6,611 nucleotides of DNA from Bacteroides sp. CAG:530 (GTDB taxonomy: Bacteria > Bacteroidota > Bacteroidia > Bacteroidales > Bacteroidaceae). The notes under the pieces were generated by a model that worked only from the letters and a program-made list of their open reading frames with translations, was not told where the DNA came from and searched no databases. Positions 3,946 through 6,611 of this stretch are shown here, piece by piece (position 1 is the first letter of the stretch; each line of letters begins with the position of its first letter). The position numbers and the translations under genes are program-made. The stretch covers positions 76,022-82,632 of the forward strand of contig FR881271.1 of NCBI GenBank assembly GCA_000434735.1, given 5' to 3'.

Positions 3946-6414
3946 ATGAGAAAATACCTTTTGCTTTCATGCATGCTCGCTACAAGCGGAGTTTTCGCTC
4001 AACAAGCAGAAATTGATTTCGCTTTTAATAACTACCATAAATATTATAACGCTCAAACTAAAGATGCCAACAGCGAAAAAAGCAAAGCATTAAAAAAGCT
4101 GCGTAACTATTTCCATGATAATCCTTATAGGCTGAAGCCAGATGGCGAAAAAGCGAAAAGATTTCTTGCGCTGCTTAACGAAAACGGTACGTTCTCTGAT
4201 ATGGACGCTACGGAAAAAGAACTCGAAAAGAATGACATATATAATAAAGGATATGCCAATACAACTGACGACAGAGCCGGAATATTTATAGGCGATGCCA
4301 TTCAAAGAGTATTTCTGATATGTTCAGCATACCGTTTGGGCGAAATTCCTGCCAAAGAAGCCTTGTCGGATAAAGTGATGAAAGCTATCGTTCATTATGG
4401 GAAGCTGGAGATAGGCAGAAAGAACGACCGCCCACGTTTTCATGCATCTTGTTTCGCCATCCCAACTGCAGCGGTTAATGTATATTTCGCCATGCTCGAT
4501 GAAATGGACAATGCAGAAAGAGGAGAGGCGCGACCAATAGTAAAAGAGGCGTGCGATATGCTTAAGGTAGTAGGATTACAGGCATGGACTCAGCCGTTGC
4601 GAAACGATGCTACCGACAATAATGTGGTTTCAATAGAAAGATTCAGAAACCATGTGTGGTGGGTAGGCGGAAATGCTTTGGCGTATCGGTCATTGTTGCC
4701 AGTGGCCGCTATGTACAGTTCTATTCCTATGATAGACCTGTTGGCTGAAGTTTGCCAACGCGGTATCAGCATGACATCGCAGACTACATATTCCGACTCG
4801 TTCTGGACTGAAGGATTTACCGCCGACGGGGCCGGATGGGGTCACGGAATGCAATGCCTTGTATGGGGATATCCTATAGACGGCGCTTCTAACGCAATGA
4901 ATATGTTGAAGATGCTTCAGGGAACACCTTGGGCGCAGAAACTTGATAAGACTAACACAGAAGCCTTGATGAATTTCTTCAGAGGAGGAAGCTGGTACTA
5001 TTATAAAGGATACCGATTGCCGGGGCTCGACAGAGGATCGTATGTATATAACCCTACGGAAAAAAGTATTCCTTACGCTAAGATGCTTGATGGAGTGATA
5101 CAGAATTGGCTGACATCGTTCACTGCAGAAGAACAGAAGGAATTGCTTGCTCTTCAGAAAGAAGTGAAGACCAACAGGATATTCATGAACGGTTATCCCA
5201 CAGGACAATATTCCGGCGTTAGATGGTTCTTCAATAATGACGACCTCATGAAAAAGACCCCCGATTATCATATCAATATTAATATGGCTTCGTATAGAAC
5301 AGACGGTCTTGAGAGTGCCGCATTTGCCGACAACTATAATTTTTATCCTACAGACGGAGCCACATTGTTCCAGCGTTCGGGTGATGAATATTTCCATATC
5401 ATGGGCGGTTGGGATATAACGGCTATGCCTGGTGTAACAGCACGCGAGGGCATGGAAAAGTTACAGCCGGTAACAAACTGGAGAGGATATTGCAGTAAGC
5501 ATAATTTTGCGGCGGGAGCTACAGATGGTAGCGAAAACGGTGTGGCAGGCATTGTCTTTGAAAAGATGAACGGTTCGGATAAAAAAGCGGTGAATGATAA
5601 AGGTGACGCTGACAAGAATGGCATAAAGAACGAGTTGCTCTACGGATTCAAGGCATACAAAGGATATTTCATCTTAGGCGACTATTTTGTAGCCTTGGGT
5701 GCAGGCGTTACTAATATGACTCCAAATATAGAAGGTGATATACGGACTACTATCGACCAGACTTCTTTGGTAAATAACACTTATATATTAAATAAGGGCA
5801 AGAAGCATGTTCTAAGCCTTGGAGATGAGGTAGAACTTAAGTCGAATAAGTCGAACCCGGTGTGGCTTGTACAGGAAGGCAAGTTTGCATATACGCTATT
5901 GCCGAAATATACTGATAAAGCTAAGGTGTCATGTGAGATGAAGCCTACAGACTGGAAAAAGATGAACCCGTCTAACAAGAATACGGATAAAATGTCTAAA
6001 GAAGTAAAAATACTTAGACTGTGGGTTAATCACGGACAAACTCCTGTAAATGATGTATATGGTTATGCCGTATATACCGGAAAAGGAATGCCGCAGTCGG
6101 TACTGCCATTCGAACTAATGAGAAACGATATAGGCGTTCAGGCTATCAGAACAAAAGATAAAACCATTGTTCAGGCAGTGTTCTATCCAGGAAATGCAGA
6201 ACTGAAATATAAAGACCTTAAATTAAGTGTTTCTGCTCCATGCGCCGTAATGATTCAGAAGCTTGGTGGCAAGTATAGAATATCTGTAACAGATGCCACA
6301 ATGAATGCTGATTTGAAATCAATAAGTGTTACATTAAATGGCAAAACTTATGAATTGAATCTTCCTTCTGGTTTGCATTGCGGTAACACAGTTACGCAGG
6401 ATTTTGATATCTGA
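3946..6414 (+). CDS. Secreted polysaccharide lyase related to family 8 (PL8)
   Basis: This 822-aa protein has a signal peptidase I leader (residues 1-18, LLLSCMLATSGVFA, likely cut before Gln19), so it is periplasmic or further exported. Residues about 25-400 look like the alpha/alpha-toroid catalytic domain of PL8 lyases (hyaluronan, chondroitin, xanthan lyases), which cleave uronic-acid glycans by beta-elimination. GWGHGMQCLVWGYP places His300 and Tyr309 nine residues apart, the His/Tyr spacing of chondroitin AC lyase. Arg357 and Arg363 in KGYRLPGLDRGS may be the active-site arginines. Residues about 440-700 show super-sandwich features (EYFHIMGGWDITAMPGVTA, KGYFILGDYFVALGAG, TTIDQTS, WVNHGQTPVNDVYGYAVYTG), and 720-822 form the C-terminal sandwich. 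The usual NWW-x-x-E-IG block is replaced by NHVWWVGGNALAYR (235-248), so substrate and exact subfamily are uncertain. It is 84 bases after the ART cassette, with no clear promoter or terminator between, and ends before a strong terminator. No SusC/SusD pair is in view. Confidence 0.82.
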   Translation: MRKYLLLSCMLATSGVFAQQAEIDFAFNNYHKYYNAQTKDANSEKSKALKKLRNYFHDNPYRLKPDGEKAKRFLALLNENGTFSDMDATEKELEKNDIYNKGYANTTDDRAGIFIGDAIQRVFLICSAYRLGEIPAKEALSDKVMKAIVHYGKLEIGRKNDRPRFHASCFAIPTAAVNVYFAMLDEMDNAERGEARPIVKEACDMLKVVGLQAWTQPLRNDATDNNVVSIERFRNHVWWVGGNALAYRSLLPVAAMYSSIPMIDLLAEVCQRGISMTSQTTYSDSFWTEGFTADGAGWGHGMQCLVWGYPIDGASNAMNMLKMLQGTPWAQKLDKTNTEALMNFFRGGSWYYYKGYRLPGLDRGSYVYNPTEKSIPYAKMLDGVIQNWLTSFTAEEQKELLALQKEVKTNRIFMNGYPTGQYSGVRWFFNNDDLMKKTPDYHININMASYRTDGLESAAFADNYNFYPTDGATLFQRSGDEYFHIMGGWDITAMPGVTAREGMEKLQPVTNWRGYCSKHNFAAGATDGSENGVAGIVFEKMNGSDKKAVNDKGDADKNGIKNELLYGFKAYKGYFILGDYFVALGAGVTNMTPNIEGDIRTTIDQTSLVNNTYILNKGKKHVLSLGDEVELKSNKSNPVWLVQEGKFAYTLLPKYTDKAKVSCEMKPTDWKKMNPSNKNTDKMSKEVKILRLWVNHGQTPVNDVYGYAVYTGKGMPQSVLPFELMRNDIGVQAIRTKDKTIVQAVFYPGNAELKYKDLKLSVSAPCAVMIQKLGGKYRISVTDATMNADLKSISVTLNGKTYELNLPSGLHCGNTVTQDFDI

Positions 6415-6446
6415 TTTTAATAGTAATAAGTTTACCGGATAAAATT

Positions 6447-6486
6447 ATAAAAGCCGTTTCGGATTGATTTCTGAAACGGCTTTTAT
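6447..6486. terminator. Intrinsic terminator after the PL8-like gene
   Basis: A perfect 14-base-pair stem, ATAAAAGCCGTTTC (6447-6460) with GAAACGGCTTTTAT (6473-6486), encloses a 12-base loop. The GC-rich part of the stem is followed by a TTTTATTATAT tract on the plus strand. It starts 33 bases after the lyase stop. The A-rich left flank gives a U-rich tail in the other direction too, so it may work both ways. Confidence 0.85.
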
Positions 6487-6505
6487 TATATCTGATGTTT
6501 TGGTT

Positions 6506-6567
6506 TTCCTTTTGCAAAAGGAATCGGTTCCTTTTTCGAAAGGAATGCTTTCCTTCTGCGGAAGGAA
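6506..6567. repeat. Three tandem 18-base palindromes with 22-base period
   Basis: Three consecutive hairpins are present: TTCCTTTTGCAAAAGGAA (6506-6523, perfect palindrome), TTCCTTTTTCGAAAGGAA (6528-6545, 7-base stem, TTCG loop) and TTCCTTCTGCGGAAGGAA (6550-6567, 7-base stem, TGCG loop, extended by one more pair on each side). They are separated by 4-base spacers TCGG and TGCT. The third unit swaps a T-A stem pair for C-G, which keeps pairing. Function is unknown: protein-binding sites, an RNA structure after the terminator, or an intergenic repeat family are possible. Confidence 0.85.
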
Positions 6568-6611
6568 ATTTTTATGTGTTATTTAACGTGAGTTCGAAAT
6601 AAAATCAAAAA

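Noticed and set aside
3958..3974. Lipoprotein signal around Cys9 of the lyase (LLSC)
   Set aside because: The hydrophobic stretch before the Cys is too short and the lipobox position -2 is Leu. A signal peptidase I cut after SGVFA fits better.
4690..5397. Long open frame of 235 codons on the minus strand inside the lyase gene
   Set aside because: It is fully antisense to a well-supported lyase, has no recognisable domain and no promoter, and its composition is that of a shadow frame.
6506..6567. CRISPR array
   Set aside because: The units are palindromes with 4-base spacers, far too short for spacers, and there are no cas genes in view.

Overview
The window looks like chromosomal DNA of a member of the Bacteroidales (Bacteroides, Phocaeicola, Prevotella or a relative). 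The evidence is the TAnnTTTG-type -7 promoter elements, the mostly A-rich leaders without Shine-Dalgarno sequences, a large secreted polysaccharide lyase of the kind these glycan degraders carry, and the protein families present. I cannot name the genus.

Left half (1-2754, all minus strand). Reading leftwards from 2754 there is a compact gene string: a four-helix membrane protein of unknown function, an Ogt-type O6-alkylguanine-DNA alkyltransferase, and a YaeR-type VOC/glyoxalase-fold metalloprotein. Gaps are 17 and 14 bases, so they are probably one operon. Nineteen bases further on is a broken remnant of a GH27 alpha-galactosidase, which keeps its signal peptide but has lost its catalytic core through an internal frameshifting deletion and a 3' truncation. 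After it, with its own -7 element, comes the N-terminal 364 codons of a RecD2-like DNA helicase that runs off the left edge just past its Walker A motif.

Middle (2755-3861, plus strand). A divergent promoter region separates the minus-strand operon from a three-gene, AT-richer cassette with 4-base ATGA overlaps: a DUF3791-like protein (85 aa), a DUF3990 protein with an ADP-ribosyltransferase-like motif pattern (155 aa), and a 74-aa acidic protein. The organisation resembles a toxin-antitoxin or defence module built around an ART-fold toxin. An 18-base imperfect palindrome sits on its promoter, which is where an autoregulatory operator would be expected. This is the most promising candidate for a poorly described system in the window.

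Right half (3862-6611). An 822-aa secreted enzyme related to polysaccharide lyase family 8 (hyaluronan/chondroitin/xanthan lyases) follows. Its His and Tyr catalytic pair is recognisable, but its Asn region is atypical. It ends at a strong hairpin terminator. Beyond that is a non-coding stretch with three tandem 18-base palindromes at a strict 22-base period. They share the stem TTCCTT/AAGGAA, differ in the loop, and include a compensatory base-pair change.

Functional picture: the left block combines DNA repair (alkyltransferase, RecD2) with a small-molecule metalloenzyme. The right block is extracellular glycan breakdown, and the ART cassette appears inserted between them at the strand switch.
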